Assembly (NCBI GenBank): GCA_002179805.1
Contig: NAVB01000174.1
Coordinates: 1 to 64,000, forward strand
DNA from: Acanthamoeba lenticulata
Taxonomy: Eukaryota; Discosea; Longamoebia; Acanthamoebidae
Direction: 5' to 3'
DNA length: 64,000 bases
A program made the position numbers and the translations under genes. Of this stretch, positions 33,733 through 44,600 are shown piece after piece (the first letter of the stretch is position 1; every line of letters starts with the position of its first letter). The notes beneath the pieces are model-generated. The model was given only the letters and a program-made list of their open reading frames with translations, had not been told where the DNA came from and made no database searches.

Positions 33733-33780
33733 AACTATGTAAGGCCGACGAACCATATTTATTATTTAAAAAGAATTGAA

Positions 33781-34939
33781 TTAAATAAACAAAAGGAGAC
33801 GCACGTCTTCGTCGCGGGTGGCGATGAGGCGGATGAGCTGGTCGTCCTTGCGCACGGAGGGCACGAAGACGTCGTGGCGCAGCTCGACGAGGGCTTTGAG
33901 CTCGCGGGCAGGCAGGGCCACGCCCAGCCGGCGGCGTCGGTCGCTGCGGTCCTGCAGGGCGTAGCTGTAAGGGTCCCACAGGCTCTGCTTCTCGTCGCTG
34001 GCCCAGGCCTTGTGCATGTACGTGGGCTTCACGAACTGCGCGCACGACAGATCGCGTGCGACGAGCACGGTGTAGGGCGGCGATGGCAGCGGCGGCAGCT
34101 CGTCTTTGTTGTTTTGACCTTCTTCATCTTCTCCTTCTTCATCGTCGTCGTCGTCAGGAGAGAACGGAGGCCCTTCTTCATCACCATCTTCATCATCATT
34201 GCCATCATCCACTTCAACAGCATGTCGCTTGCGGCGGCCTTGCTTGCGGTGCGGCCCTGCTTCACTTCGCTTTCGCTTCGGATGTCGCTTGTGATCGTCG
34301 TCGCGGCGGCGTGATGTTCTTGCCCCTGGACCTGCTCGGTGGAGGCAGCGCCATCCGAAGAGGTCTGGAGGAGGAGCCACGTGCCCATCGTCATCATCAT
34401 CAAGCGCAGATGCAAGCACTCACACACGAGCGTGGTTTACATACTCTCGAGGCCAGTGTGCTTGACGAGCTCGCGTAAGGCTTCTTGCGACCACAACTCG
34501 ACCAGAAAGGCCTTCCCCTAGAGAGAGAGAGATGGCGGTTCAATCACTACGTGGTGGCCAGGAGAAGGCAGCGGTCGCGACGCACAACGTAGTGGCCGTT
34601 GCCGATGGGCCAGTGCACAAAAGCGTGGGTCACGCGCCCCACTGAGGGCACAACCACGCACCGCAGCGCGTTCTGCCAGTATTGCAGCGAGTAGGCCGCA
34701 CCCCCACCACGTCGCACCTTCGCAACCGTGCGTCGCGCTTGGTCGGAGGTGTGGCGCCGGAGGGCGAGCTCGCGGTGCAGGAGATGTCGCCAAATCGATG
34801 GTTGGTTGTAAATGCTGAGGTGGAAGAATCGCGAAGTGAGGGCCAGCTGCACGAGTGACTTGACGTCCAACCACGAGGCGACCTCATGCCAAACCTCCAT
34901 CGGCAGCAGCTTCAGCTCCTCCCCACCGCTCCCGTCCAT
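33781..34939 (-). CDS. acidic F-box protein
   Basis: Three exons (34939-34589, 34517-34445, 34331-33781) join in phase to give about 324 residues. The N-terminus carries an F-box, LKLLPMEVWHEVASWLDVKS followed by LVQLALTSRFFHLSI and IWRHLLHREL. The first intron (34588-34518, 71 nt) ends in a CT tract, and the second uses a GTATGT donor. The middle is basic (KRHPKRKRSEAG) and then strongly acidic (Asp/Glu runs around 34130-34210). The C-terminal 100 residues (from YTVLVARDLSCAQFVKPTYM) are unrecognised. The F-box implies SCF-dependent ubiquitylation. ATG 34939 is preferred over an in-frame ATG at 35032, which would overlap the divergent DUF167 start. Confidence 0.7.
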
Positions 34940-35030
34940 CTTTGTCCACTTCCTGAAACAGTTTCCAACTTTATATTCCTGTTTCCGAAAGAGAAAGAGC
35001 GAGCTGTCGATGCGGAGGGTTGGAGGAGAC
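34940..35030. promoter_or_regulatory. very short bidirectional promoter interval
   Basis: Only about 91 bp separates the ATG codons of the F-box gene (-) and the DUF167 gene (+). Core promoters and leaders of both must lie here or inside the genes. A purine run (GAAAGAGAAAGAGCGAG) lies centrally; no TATA box is evident. Confidence 0.45.
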
Positions 35031-35610
35031 ATGTCGCGAGCAGCAAAGAAGAAAGTCTCCTCTGCCGCACGCCCAGTGGTTCATGTACGTCGGTCCTTTC
35101 TACGACCGCCTCATCAACTTGACTCTCTCGACTTGGTGAAGGGCACACAAAGCGCCGGGGCAACGTTAGGCTTGCCGCAGTGCATCAGCACCACAAAGGA
35201 AGGTCACGTGAAGCTCACCGTGCACGTAAAGCCCAATGCCAAGAGGTCTGCCGTCACTGGTGCGCACTTGCTTTCCGTCAGGGCACTGCCCCTGCAACTC
35301 ATGTGCCGGACCAACAACAGACCTGAGCAGCGAGGCGATCGGAGTAGCACTGGCAGCACCACCGAGGGACGGAGAAGCCAACGCAGAGCTGGTGGACTAC
35401 ATGGCGGAGGTAACCTCTGGCTCTGTTTCTCGCAAGCCCATTCCGCTGCGCCTAAGGTAGGTGGGTGGTCAGGTGCTGGAGGCGAAGAAGAAGCAGGTGG
35501 AGCTCATGAGCGGCGCCAAATCACGAGACAAAGTCCTACAAATCACCTCTATGACCCCAGAGCAGGTGCATGAGAAGCTGCGACGACACCTCGACGCCGC
35601 GGCCGAGTAG
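35031..35610 (+). CDS. DUF167 (YggU/C15orf40-like) small protein
   Basis: Three exons, 35031-35259 (which may itself hold one short intron), 35321-35409 and 35473-35610, join in phase. The core reads [17 protein letters not shown], then [20 protein letters not shown] and [14 protein letters not shown], the signatures of the DUF167/YggU family, and the protein ends with [12 protein letters not shown]. The family is widespread from bacteria to man, about 100 residues long, with a compact alpha/beta fold; its molecular function is not established. A Lys/Ala/Ser-rich N-terminus ([15 protein letters not shown]) could be an organelle signal, but that is speculative. Confidence 0.87.
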
Positions 35611-35863
35611 GCACCAGTCCTGGAAAGTGCCGAAGGCTCTTTGGCCTGCCTCTCGGAGCAGAGCTAAGGACATGTCCAAGGATCCATCACCCACCGCAGG
35701 GGGCGTGGCCCATTGATGGAGCCCAGCCCATTGACAAAGGGCACGTGCTTGTTGCCATTCACACGAACACGAAAATTCGCACCATCACACTGCAACACAA
35801 ACGCACGATACCTTGACAAGCTTGACAGACAACGCGACTATAGGACGAGAGGCAACACGAGAC

Positions 35864-37087
35864 ATGGAGAGACTCAGCAACAATGATCTATTCTCTGCAC
35901 AGTTGGATGAGGACCTGACTCGCATCTTCTTTCGGTCCCAACCTTCCACGCCGGGACTGTTCCCGCCCGGCACTCCGACCCTCACCGACGCGGCCGATCT
36001 GTTCGCTGAGTTAGAGCGACACTTTGAAGCCGATCTGGGCCTCGACGGTATGTCGTTAGAGGACCATGATGAATTGCTGCGTCCTTCTCGGAAGCAACAT
36101 CGGTCGGTTGAATGGGCTCCTCCTCAATCGGACAACACCGCCGGTGAGGAGCCTCTGCTCCCCAAAATCGCCCCAGACTCTTCGTCCCATCCCAGCGCTC
36201 CAGCCAAGACTCCATTTTCTTTACCGCCTAAGTCTCCTCAGCCCAACCTGCCTCGAGGCTCACCGGTCAACTCGGACCTCCAGTTCCCTGGACCGCTCGT
36301 CTTTCCCGTGAGCCCACTCATTCAGACGCATAACTCGACCGCTTCGCTCTCAACATCCGGTCACGAGTTTGGTAGTTCCCCGCTACGGCAGCCCACATGT
36401 CCGCCCCCTTCATCGCTCCTCCAATCCGCTTCAAGTCCAGCTATCGGGCAGGAGAGTCCAGTCGGACTGGAAACTGCTGATCCAGCAATTGTCAAGCCGC
36501 CCATCGTGCCTGACCACTTCTTCACTCGCCTCTACCAGCCAACACCGCCGCCCCCAACGATCCGCCACCTCTTGTCGTCGTCGTCGTCCACAGAGAGCCC
36601 ACTGGGGCTACCCTCGTCCGCGGCAGGGCAACCGCCACAAGGCGTTTTGAGTGAGGGACGGCTTATGCAACGACACGTGATTGATCTCATCGAAGATAGC
36701 GAGGACTACGTGGTCATAGTGGACAACAACGTCGCTGCAGGCAAGACGGTGGTTGAAGGTTTGAAGGGAGTCGGCCAAGTCCGCGATATCATCACTCGGC
36801 GCAAGGTGGTTCCACACTCCCGTAAGGAGCAGATGAAGTCTCAGACACGATTTTTGGAGAAGATGATCAACAGCGTCCAGGTGCAACAAGCAGGTTTGCA
36901 TTCCCACCAAAATAGTCCTACATTGGTGTGCCAGTCAGCTGATGAAGAAACAGAACAGATCATGGCCACCGACACGCTTACCTCTTTCGACCCGGAAGTG
37001 ATTGCTGCTCTTTGTGATAAGGTGGGACTTTATGAGCGCGGCGCTCACCTTCGCGCCCGCATAGCTCAACACAAGCAGGACAGCTGA
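35864..37087 (+). CDS. unknown Pro/Ser-rich protein, 407 residues
   Basis: A single open exon from ATG 35864 encodes about 407 residues. The first two thirds are low-complexity Pro/Ser sequence with short acidic patches. The last third is more ordered: RHVIDLIEDSEDYVVIVDNN, then GLKGVGQVRDIITRRK, and a C-terminal helix pair, DPEVIAALCDKVGLYERGAH. That last stretch resembles the AELCEKAGLYQRALEHY-type helices of clathrin heavy-chain repeats, but the match is too short to assign a family. The lack of introns in a Pro/Ser-rich ORF is unusual here. I do not recognise the protein as a whole. Confidence 0.6.
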   Translation: MERLSNNDLFSAQLDEDLTRIFFRSQPSTPGLFPPGTPTLTDAADLFAELERHFEADLGLDGMSLEDHDELLRPSRKQHRSVEWAPPQSDNTAGEEPLLPKIAPDSSSHPSAPAKTPFSLPPKSPQPNLPRGSPVNSDLQFPGPLVFPVSPLIQTHNSTASLSTSGHEFGSSPLRQPTCPPPSSLLQSASSPAIGQESPVGLETADPAIVKPPIVPDHFFTRLYQPTPPPPTIRHLLSSSSSTESPLGLPSSAAGQPPQGVLSEGRLMQRHVIDLIEDSEDYVVIVDNNVAAGKTVVEGLKGVGQVRDIITRRKVVPHSRKEQMKSQTRFLEKMINSVQVQQAGLHSHQNSPTLVCQSADEETEQIMATDTLTSFDPEVIAALCDKVGLYERGAHLRARIAQHKQDS

Positions 37088-37658
37088 TCCCGCTTACGAC
37101 AGACCCAGGAGGACCAGCAGGTGGGTAGACCGCGTGACAAACAGGTCCACAACACTCGGAGGGGAGGGCTTACCCGCGGTCGAAACAAGAAAGTGGCTCG
37201 AACTGGCGTTCGGACCGCGAAGCTGGACAGCTACGGTGCTAGTCATGTGGCCTCTACACTTCAGGACATTCGGGTCGGCTCGTCCGCTCACCGTCAAGAG
37301 GCTGGGTTTCAATTTTTCGCTCCCGCCCCTGTCAACCACACGCCTGTGAAACCTCAACCCGCAGCCAACCACTGTGCGAGCTCTGCCACGTGATTGTTGC
37401 TGAGTTCAGCTGAGCGGAAGATCTCCAGCTTGGCTCAGGGCGATTGCGTTTGTTTTTCGAACCGGTGTACAGGCGTTTGAAAAGGAGAACTTGTCGATAA
37501 AAAGGAGAGGGTGATGCAGAGAAAAGGTGGGGCACGATCCCAGAGGGTGTAAAAAATGACTGCGGTGGCCAAGTTGTAGCCCGGCTGACTCAATCGAACA
37601 GGCGGCACTAATTTAAGAGGCGTCCCTCCGGGGCCCAAGAAGAAGGGCTTCATTTAGC
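37088..37658. other. intergenic region, no gene recognised
   Basis: About 570 bp between two plus-strand genes. Overlapping open frames of about 90 codons occur on both strands at 37094-37393; neither shows a family resemblance or splice joins. It presumably holds the 3' flank of the unknown gene and the TENT5 promoter. Confidence 0.4.
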
Positions 37659-39125
37659 ATGAACTCATTCTCGAGTCCCTTCACATCAAGTTCCTTCGCT
37701 CGCTCCTCTTCATCCTCATCCCTATCCATTTCCATCTCGCCAAATGGCGTGGTGAGCACAACCACAACACCCTATCAGCGCTCCTATTCCTATGCGGGTG
37801 TCCCTTATTGCTACTCCAACGGCCCCTTCGCCGCGCACAATACCTCCACCACTTCAACGACTCCTTCCTCCCAGCCCCTCAGTTCACTTCCACAATCTTT
37901 TCCTCCCCGCAGACACAGCAGCAGCAGTCTGTTCAACTTCGGCACTGACCCCAAGTATGATCCTTTACACAAGCCCATCAAGAGCCCTCGATCCCACAAA
38001 AATCGGCATCGTGGCAAGTTGGGGGCCGGCGCATGGCGCAGCTTGAAGGACCTTATGGAACGACCACGCGAAATCACCTCGAAGCCGGGCGCTTGTCATC
38101 GCTTCGACCGCGAGCTCAAAATCAGCTGCTCTCTTAAAACTCTCCTCAACAAGTTGGAAGAGAAGTTTCGCCTCTTCTGGCTCAACGTCCGGCCAGAGGG
38201 GATCCGGCTTACTGGTGGCGGCGCTTCGTGCGTCCTTTCGCTTGGCAGCGAAAGCCAGCTCAACGACCTCGATCTCACAATCTATCTCGATGACGATCGC
38301 CGGGGGAGCCACAACTTTGCCGATGTACTCTTGTGCGAGGAGGAGGTGCTGTCCGAACTCGTCGAGGAGCAGCTTGGGATCCGTCTCTCGCTCTTCGAGA
38401 TTTACCAGCTCTTCTTTCGTGAGAGCTTTCGAATAAGCGAGAAACACGAGGCTTGGTCCCTCTTCCGGTGCGGCAACGAAGCATTCGGCATCGACATACG
38501 AGTCGTCGAACGGAATCGACGTAATTTCGTCTTCTCCATCGACTCCTTCGAGATCATCCTCGACCCCTTGCTCAAGGACTCCAGCGATGACGATGATGGT
38601 CTAGAGCAGGACGAAGCAGGAACCGACTATGGAATAGACGCGGCCTGGCTCGAGCTGGCTGCAAACGGGGACAGGAAGAAGGCTGGGAACAAGCCGCTCG
38701 TGGCCAGGACGAACCGAACAGAGGTCGAGGTCGAGTGCAACTACGGCGACTTCAAGGAGGCGTGCATCCACCTCCACACGAAGCAGCTCAAGACGTGGGA
38801 CCCCGGCTCGGTGCGCCGCGGCCTCTTCCGCTACTGCCTCGAGCAGGCCAAGGGCAATCGGCCAGCGCCCGAGGACAAGCAGCGGCTCGAGGCCATCTTC
38901 GTGGAGGAACTCTACCACGAGTTCGCGCTCTGGACCAACGACGGAGATGACTTCCAGAAGAGCTTGCACAAGTTCCTCCACACGCACAAGCGCCACGCCT
39001 TCCAGGTCCTCACGCACTTCCACGTCACGCTAAGGAACATCGAACCGCCGCCCACCGTGTCCGCGAGCCTGCAGCAGAAGATGCTTTCCGTCATCGAAGA
39101 GACGTTAGTTATTTATTTCATGTAA
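37659..39125 (+). CDS. TENT5/FAM46-type nucleotidyltransferase (non-canonical poly(A) polymerase)
   Basis: A single exon encodes 488 residues with a Ser-rich first 100. The catalytic core has the nucleotidyltransferase signature GIRLTGGGASCVLSLGS followed by NDLDLTIYLD (the paired aspartates DLD), and a third acidic strand VFSIDSFEIILDPLL, as in FAM46 (FSVDSFQIKLD). Downstream, YGDFKEACIHLHTKQLKTWD and GLFRYCLEQAKGNRPAP match the family's GDFEEAF.HL...I.T and GGGLLKYC...RGFRP. Members add poly(A) to selected mRNAs in the cytoplasm. The frame ends LVIYFM just after a possible donor (GTTAGT), so an additional C-terminal exon cannot be excluded. Confidence 0.88.
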   Translation: MNSFSSPFTSSSFARSSSSSSLSISISPNGVVSTTTTPYQRSYSYAGVPYCYSNGPFAAHNTSTTSTTPSSQPLSSLPQSFPPRRHSSSSLFNFGTDPKYDPLHKPIKSPRSHKNRHRGKLGAGAWRSLKDLMERPREITSKPGACHRFDRELKISCSLKTLLNKLEEKFRLFWLNVRPEGIRLTGGGASCVLSLGSESQLNDLDLTIYLDDDRRGSHNFADVLLCEEEVLSELVEEQLGIRLSLFEIYQLFFRESFRISEKHEAWSLFRCGNEAFGIDIRVVERNRRNFVFSIDSFEIILDPLLKDSSDDDDGLEQDEAGTDYGIDAAWLELAANGDRKKAGNKPLVARTNRTEVEVECNYGDFKEACIHLHTKQLKTWDPGSVRRGLFRYCLEQAKGNRPAPEDKQRLEAIFVEELYHEFALWTNDGDDFQKSLHKFLHTHKRHAFQVLTHFHVTLRNIEPPPTVSASLQQKMLSVIEETLVIYFM

Positions 39126-39523
39126 TTATACCCACCCACGACAACTTGAAAATGTAGAGAGCTCTCCTTGCCTGTATACCCCCTTCTTTTCCCATTACTC
39201 CATAATCTTGTGGTTTGGAGAACTCTGCACTACTCGTTGTTTGGGATCGCTTCAAGGTTCGGCCCTGCACCCTTCTCCCTCTGTGCCCCTTTTGTGTCAG
39301 TTGCTCCGCCGGCCTCTTGTTATCTTCTAAATCCTGAGCTTCATTACTTGAGGATCGCCTTTGCTGCTATCCACCACGGCATGTCGGTGATGGGCCTCGA
39401 ACCCGTCTATGACCTACCAAGATTAACCTCGCCCAACCAGAATTCGGTGCATTGGTGCAGTTGGCCTTGCAGTGAACGAACAGGCTTCCCGCTCGGGCAC
39501 GCCCAAAGAAGGAGCAAAAAAAC
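39126..39523. other. spacer between TENT5 and F-box/ankyrin genes
   Basis: About 400 bp, T/C-rich on plus. No coding exon is recognised. A tRNA T-loop-like motif near 39397 does not extend to a full cloverleaf. Confidence 0.4.
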
Positions 39524-41256
39524 ATGATGGAGCAGCTGCCAGAGGAGCTTGTGGTGGCCATTTTCTCCTTTCTGCCCGCTGTTGACGTACACCCCAAGCC
39601 CCACCTTCCAAGGCTTGGTAAGTGTTTCAGTAACTCCCATCGTCTTTGTCGTAGTTATTGTCGCAGGTCCCACCAGTGAGCCGAACGTGGCGGCGTCTCG
39701 CTGAGGAGCAACACCTGTGGCGCATGCACTACAAGGCCCTCTTTACTGCTCCACCGCATGCTCAAGTCCTTCAAGATTCTGAAGAGAGTGGCGAAGCCAA
39801 AGAGTCGCACCGGACCAAGTGCGCGCCTGTGGTGCAGTGGTTGGCCTTGAACGCCACGACCACGACCGTGGGCCAGCGGATGCTCTTTGCCTGCGAGAAC
39901 GGCCTTGCGGGCGTTGCTGCCGAGCTCTGTTCGTCTGGCCTCCCATTATCCGCAGCAACACATCACTCACTCACTCCACTGGCTACTGTTTGTTGCAGTA
40001 CAACACCCTGACTTCCTCATGCCTGGTCTGGCTGACAAGAGGCCAAATCCGCTTTTGGCGGCCATCGTCGCTGGGCACACTGAGGTGGTCAGCTGCTATC
40101 TCTCCTTTACTCCTGTTGACCGTTCGTCCTACCCCTCATCTCATGCCTCACGTGACAAGATCAGGTGGACAAGCTGCTGCTGACACCCTTGTTTTCCACT
40201 TCTTGTTCTGCGAATGACAGATGACTTGCCGCCATGGTGGGAGAGATGTCCTTTTGACCACAAATTCATTAACGTGGCCTTTGATCTGGCCACCCACAAT
40301 GGGCGAACTGGCGTGCTGCGCCTGCTGATCCACGTGACCGCCCAAACGCTAACGCTGGTGACCGGCGAGCCGTTCTTCTTGAACCCCCAGCTTGTGTTTG
40401 CCTTGGGGGTGGCCATAGCGTCCGGCATGATGGAGACAGCGCGCATCATCGTGAGCAGTCCGTGGCTCCCGGAGGTCAAACTGGAACATGTGCTGGCAGC
40501 CGTCAAGAGTCGAAGCGTGCTGATGCTGGCCCTCCTCCTTCGTAGTGGCAAGGTCAAGCAGGCCACCGCCGAACAAGGTCTTGCCTGTTGCTTGGTGCAT
40601 CAATCACCACACATTGTTCTCTGCTGACCGCCTGGGCATGGCAGGCTTTCGAGCCACAGTCCGGTTTGGGGATCAGTCGCTGGTGTTGCTCTTCCTTCGC
40701 TACGGCTTGCCGACCGCCAACGTGCTGACGGAAGCCAAAACAAAGCTGATGGTCGAGCTGCTAATCTCCAAGGTACCGATGGCTGGTTCTTGTTTGAGGC
40801 GGGGTTAACTTACCCTCCACCTCCAGGGGGCCGACCCAAACATGGGGTGTCCGCTGAGCAGTGCTGCTTATTGGGGGAACATGAGCGTCGCCAAGGCGCT
40901 TCTCGCGCATGGAGCTCAGGTCAACGTGCATGATGCTAATGGCTGTACACCTCTGGCAGTTGCTGCTCACCGGTGCCAAGAGTACAAACGCCAGCGCTTA
41001 GCGATTCGCCATAGCTTTGCTGACCAGTTGGTGCACACACACACACAGGGCAATCGTACTCCTCCTGCTACGGCATGGAGCAAACCCAAATCTACCCAAT
41101 ACCAACGGTGATACTCCACTCGTAATTGCTCGACGAGAAGCAGAGAACCACACTCTCGACGATCCCTGGGATGACTACTGGTACGGGCACTTGGCCATCT
41201 GGTGCGCCCGCATCGTGGAGCACCTCTCCGCGTGGACCGCCGAGGAGGTCGGGTGA
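39524..41256 (+). CDS. F-box and ankyrin-repeat protein
   Basis: The first exon from ATG 39524 gives MEQLPEELVVAIFSFLPAVD, an F-box start. It splices to a second part VSRTWRRLAEEQHLWRMHYK at about 39668. Later exons carry helical and ankyrin-type repeats: PNPLLAAIVAGHTEVVSCYL, ADPNMGCPLSSAAYWGNMSV, KALLAHGAQVNVHDANGCTP and VLLLLRHGANPNLPNTNGDT, ending HLSAWTAEEVG at 41254-41256. About seven exons are inferred; their exact limits between 39950 and 40650 are approximate. By family this is an SCF adaptor with ankyrin repeats as the target-binding part. A similar architecture is found at 51.5-53.6 kb. Confidence 0.75.
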
Positions 41257-41624
41257 CTTGGATGAAATTTGCAGAGAAAAAACAACACACTTTGTGGCGA
41301 TAGCATTCTCCAAATTCATACAGTTTCACCGGGCGTAAGGCCGCGTATCGCCAGGAATTTCAGCGTCGTAGGGGTTGCAGCTCGGGTGCTGAGCGGAGGT
41401 CTTCTCGTCTGCTGTACCACACAACACCCGCGGCGGTCGTAAGTTCCGTTCGCACCGTGGTCTATTCACTCAATTCTTCAACTCCTCTTCGCCTCAGCGC
41501 AGCACCTCCCTTCAATAGACCTCTATTTAGAGGTCGCCACGCCCACAACGGTCGTTGTCCTGCGCGGCCGTTACCCCTGCAAAAAAAGCAGAAGATTCAA
41601 CAACAAGCAAGACGGAAGGCAGCC
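41257..41624. other. spacer / 5' leader of the DENND6 gene
   Basis: About 370 bp between two plus-strand genes. The frame of the DENND6 gene is open upstream of its ATG as far as 41457 but has no in-frame ATG there and no similarity. It is treated as promoter and leader. Confidence 0.4.
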
Positions 41625-44600
41625 ATGGAAACCAACGCTGCCACGCGGGAGGACGTCTCGACGTCTTACATGGCAGCCAGCCCTTGGCTGACTTGCTTCT
41701 TTGTGGTGAAGTTTGATCTCGAGTATGGGCACAGTACGGCTCCTTTGATCGTTCGGAGATCACACCTCCCGTTGATATTGATTTATTGTTTTCAAAAAAA
41801 TTTAGAGATCGAGGAACGTCAGCCACAGGTGTCTCTGCCCCAGGAAGAAGAGAAGAATATGTACTCTTTTTATTATTATGATCCATGCTTTTTGTATTTT
41901 TTGTTATTTTTTAGTGTTTGCTTTGCTGTTTTATTTATATATTTCTTTATATTGTCCTTTTTTTTTTTTGCATTTATGTCAGTTATTCTTATTTGTTGCT
42001 CTCGTATTCGGTGTTGGCGTCACCAGCGCGTTCCTCTCGTTTCCCGACTGCAACACCAACAACAGTTCAGACTCCCTCTTCACCTTCCGCACACGCAAGG
42101 GGGACCTCCGCCGAGGCGAGTTTCACCACGGTGCGTCACAAAACACCACGGTCTCGCTCCATCTTTCTCTCACACGTGCGCACACCCGCACGCTTGCAGG
42201 CTACGTCTACTTCCGCCAGCAAAAGGACGCCACCTCGTCACGCGGCTACCTTCAGGTGCGCCGCGGCTGTGCAGCTGCCCGAGAGGATTTTTACGAGATT
42301 TTATTTATTTATTTATTTATTTAATTTCAATTGTAATTGTAATTGTAGAAATCGCTGGTGCTGCTGTCGCCGCTGCTGCATGCGCACTTCTTCAAGCGGG
42401 TGATCAAGCTCGTGGGCTACCTCTACTTCAAGCGCGGCCCAGAGGTCCTCGCCGCGGCCGTCGCAGACATCCTGGCCTGGTAAATCTCGCCCCCCCCCCG
42501 CCTCGTCCGCTCGCGCGACCAACTCACACTCACACGTACACGCCCATCAGGCCCGACCCGGAGCCCGGCAAGGCCTACGAGCTGCCGCTGCTGGGCTGGG
42601 TGCTGCGCGTGCAGCTGCCGAGCCCGCCTCCCTCCCCGCTCTTTGTCTCGCCCGCCCCGTCCCCCGCCTCGACCTCTTCCTCGTCCTCCTCGACCTCCTC
42701 GTTGTCGTCTTCTTCCCCTTCTACTTCATCGTCTTCCCCGCCTCATCCCTCGCCGTCGCTGCCCGTACCCGTGCCCGTGCCTGTACTCTCGCCCTCCTTC
42801 CTCGGCATCTTGCTGACGTCAGCACGCATCAGCATGCTGACACGTCAGCTCGTGTGTGCGTGTGTTGTGTGTGCTCAGCCCAAGGGCTACTCTTACGAGG
42901 GAGGCGACCTCTTCGGCGGCCTCGGCTGTGCCCTGAGCCACCTTTGGCACCTCTGGGAACTCGTACGAGCCCGTCAGCGCCCCCCCCCCCATCTTCTCCG
43001 AGGCCGGTGATGTTAACGAACATCGTCCTTGTCGTTCTTGTTCTTGTCGTCGACCGACAGGTGCTGCTGAACGAGCCCCTCGTGGTGGAGGCCTCCGACC
43101 CGTCCCGCACCTCCGACGCCGTGCTGGCGCTCACACAGCTCATCTCGCCCGTACGCGCCGCCCCTTCAATCCCTCCCTCGTTTGTGGATGCCGCTGACGT
43201 CAGCACCCTCCTCACATTCCTCCCGCCCCAGTTGGTTTATAGCGCGGACTTCCGGCCCTATTTCACCATCTACGACCGCGAGTACAACGAGTACGCCCGG
43301 GCCCATCCCGAGGTACGCACACGCACGCTCGAAAAGGCGTTGATGATGAAGAGGCTTCTGACATCAGGGGCCTGTGCGTGTGCACGTGTGCAGTGCCTGC
43401 CGGGAGCCATCATCGGGGTGACGAACCCGCACTTTAGCCACGTGTTTGCCCAGTGGCCGCACACCCTCCACATCGGCGACGACGCCCCGCGCGTCCTCTT
43501 CCGCAAGGAGTCCTCGCTGGCCTCGTCGGCCTCGTCCACCACGTCGACCTCGACCTCCACCACGCGGCCCATGGTTCAGCCAACGCGCGCCCGGTCGGCG
43601 ACCACCGCCACCTCCCGCCACAACGGCGGGCCGGACCCGGACAGCCGGAGCTACAGCGACCCGGCTCTCGTCGATCCGACCGCCGGCTACAGCGACGGCG
43701 ATGACGATCACGAGGATGAACATGATGACGACGACGATAATGATGTCAACGGTCGAGCGGGCCGGAGGCCGAGGCAGGGCTCCAAGCCCATCGCCATTGC
43801 GGCCGCGACGAGTCCGCGGGCCGACAAGGGCCACACCACGAGCCACAGCTTTGGCGGGACGCGCAGCGTGCTCGAAGTGCTCCGCGAGAAGATGAGCCTT
43901 CGACCGTCTTTAGCGTCCTCGTCATCATCCGCCGCAGCGTCCGGGGACAAGGGCAGCCGCACGCCCGACGGCCGGTCGGGGGCCACGGGGCGGCTGAGCC
44001 GCACGCGGTCCAACAGCTCCGGCCAGCTCCCGGGCGGCTCCCCGCCTGCCCGCATCCAGCGCGTCCAGCCCCAGCGCCGGCCATCCACCGTACGCTCACG
44101 CCCACGCACGCGCACGCGCCGCACGACACTCACCGCACACACGCGCACACGCGCGCGCTTTGCGCGCACACACCAGAGCGTCGAGTCCAAGATGAAGCCG
44201 CTGATCGTGGCCAACAAGAAGGTGTTGAGGCAGCTGCTGGAGCCGGGCAAGCCGACGGCCTACTACAACGAGCTCATCCGGCGCCACTTCCACCGGCTCA
44301 CGCAGGTCTTCCTGCGGCCGCTCGAGCTCTACTTTGCGTCGCTCGTGCCGGCCGCCAGCACCATCTCGCCCTTCCGGCCGCCGCCGCGCGTCGCGGCCTT
44401 CAACGAAGACCACTTCCTGCGGTCGCTCGGGCGCGAGGCCGCCGGGGCCTTCCTCACCGGCAGCGCCTCGGGCGACGCCCACCTCTATCACCGCTTCCTC
44501 CGCTCCCAGAACTACCACGGCTGGCTCCAGCGACGCGAGACCGAGGCCGCCGCCCAGCTTGAACGGTATTTTACTCTCTTTTTTATTTTATTTTTCAAAA

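Noticed and set aside
33781..34419. The acidic exon as the N-terminal part of the P5B ATPase
   Set aside because: Its only good donor is phase 0 while the ATPase exon needs phase 1. In contrast it joins in phase to the upstream F-box exons through a GTATGT intron.
37094..37393. Overlapping 90-codon frames on both strands between two genes
   Set aside because: No family resemblance, no splice signals in phase, and mutual overlap; treated as intergenic.
39385..39420. GGGTTCGAGGCCC on the minus strand, T-arm-like
   Set aside because: No matching acceptor stem or anticodon arm in the surrounding 80 bases.
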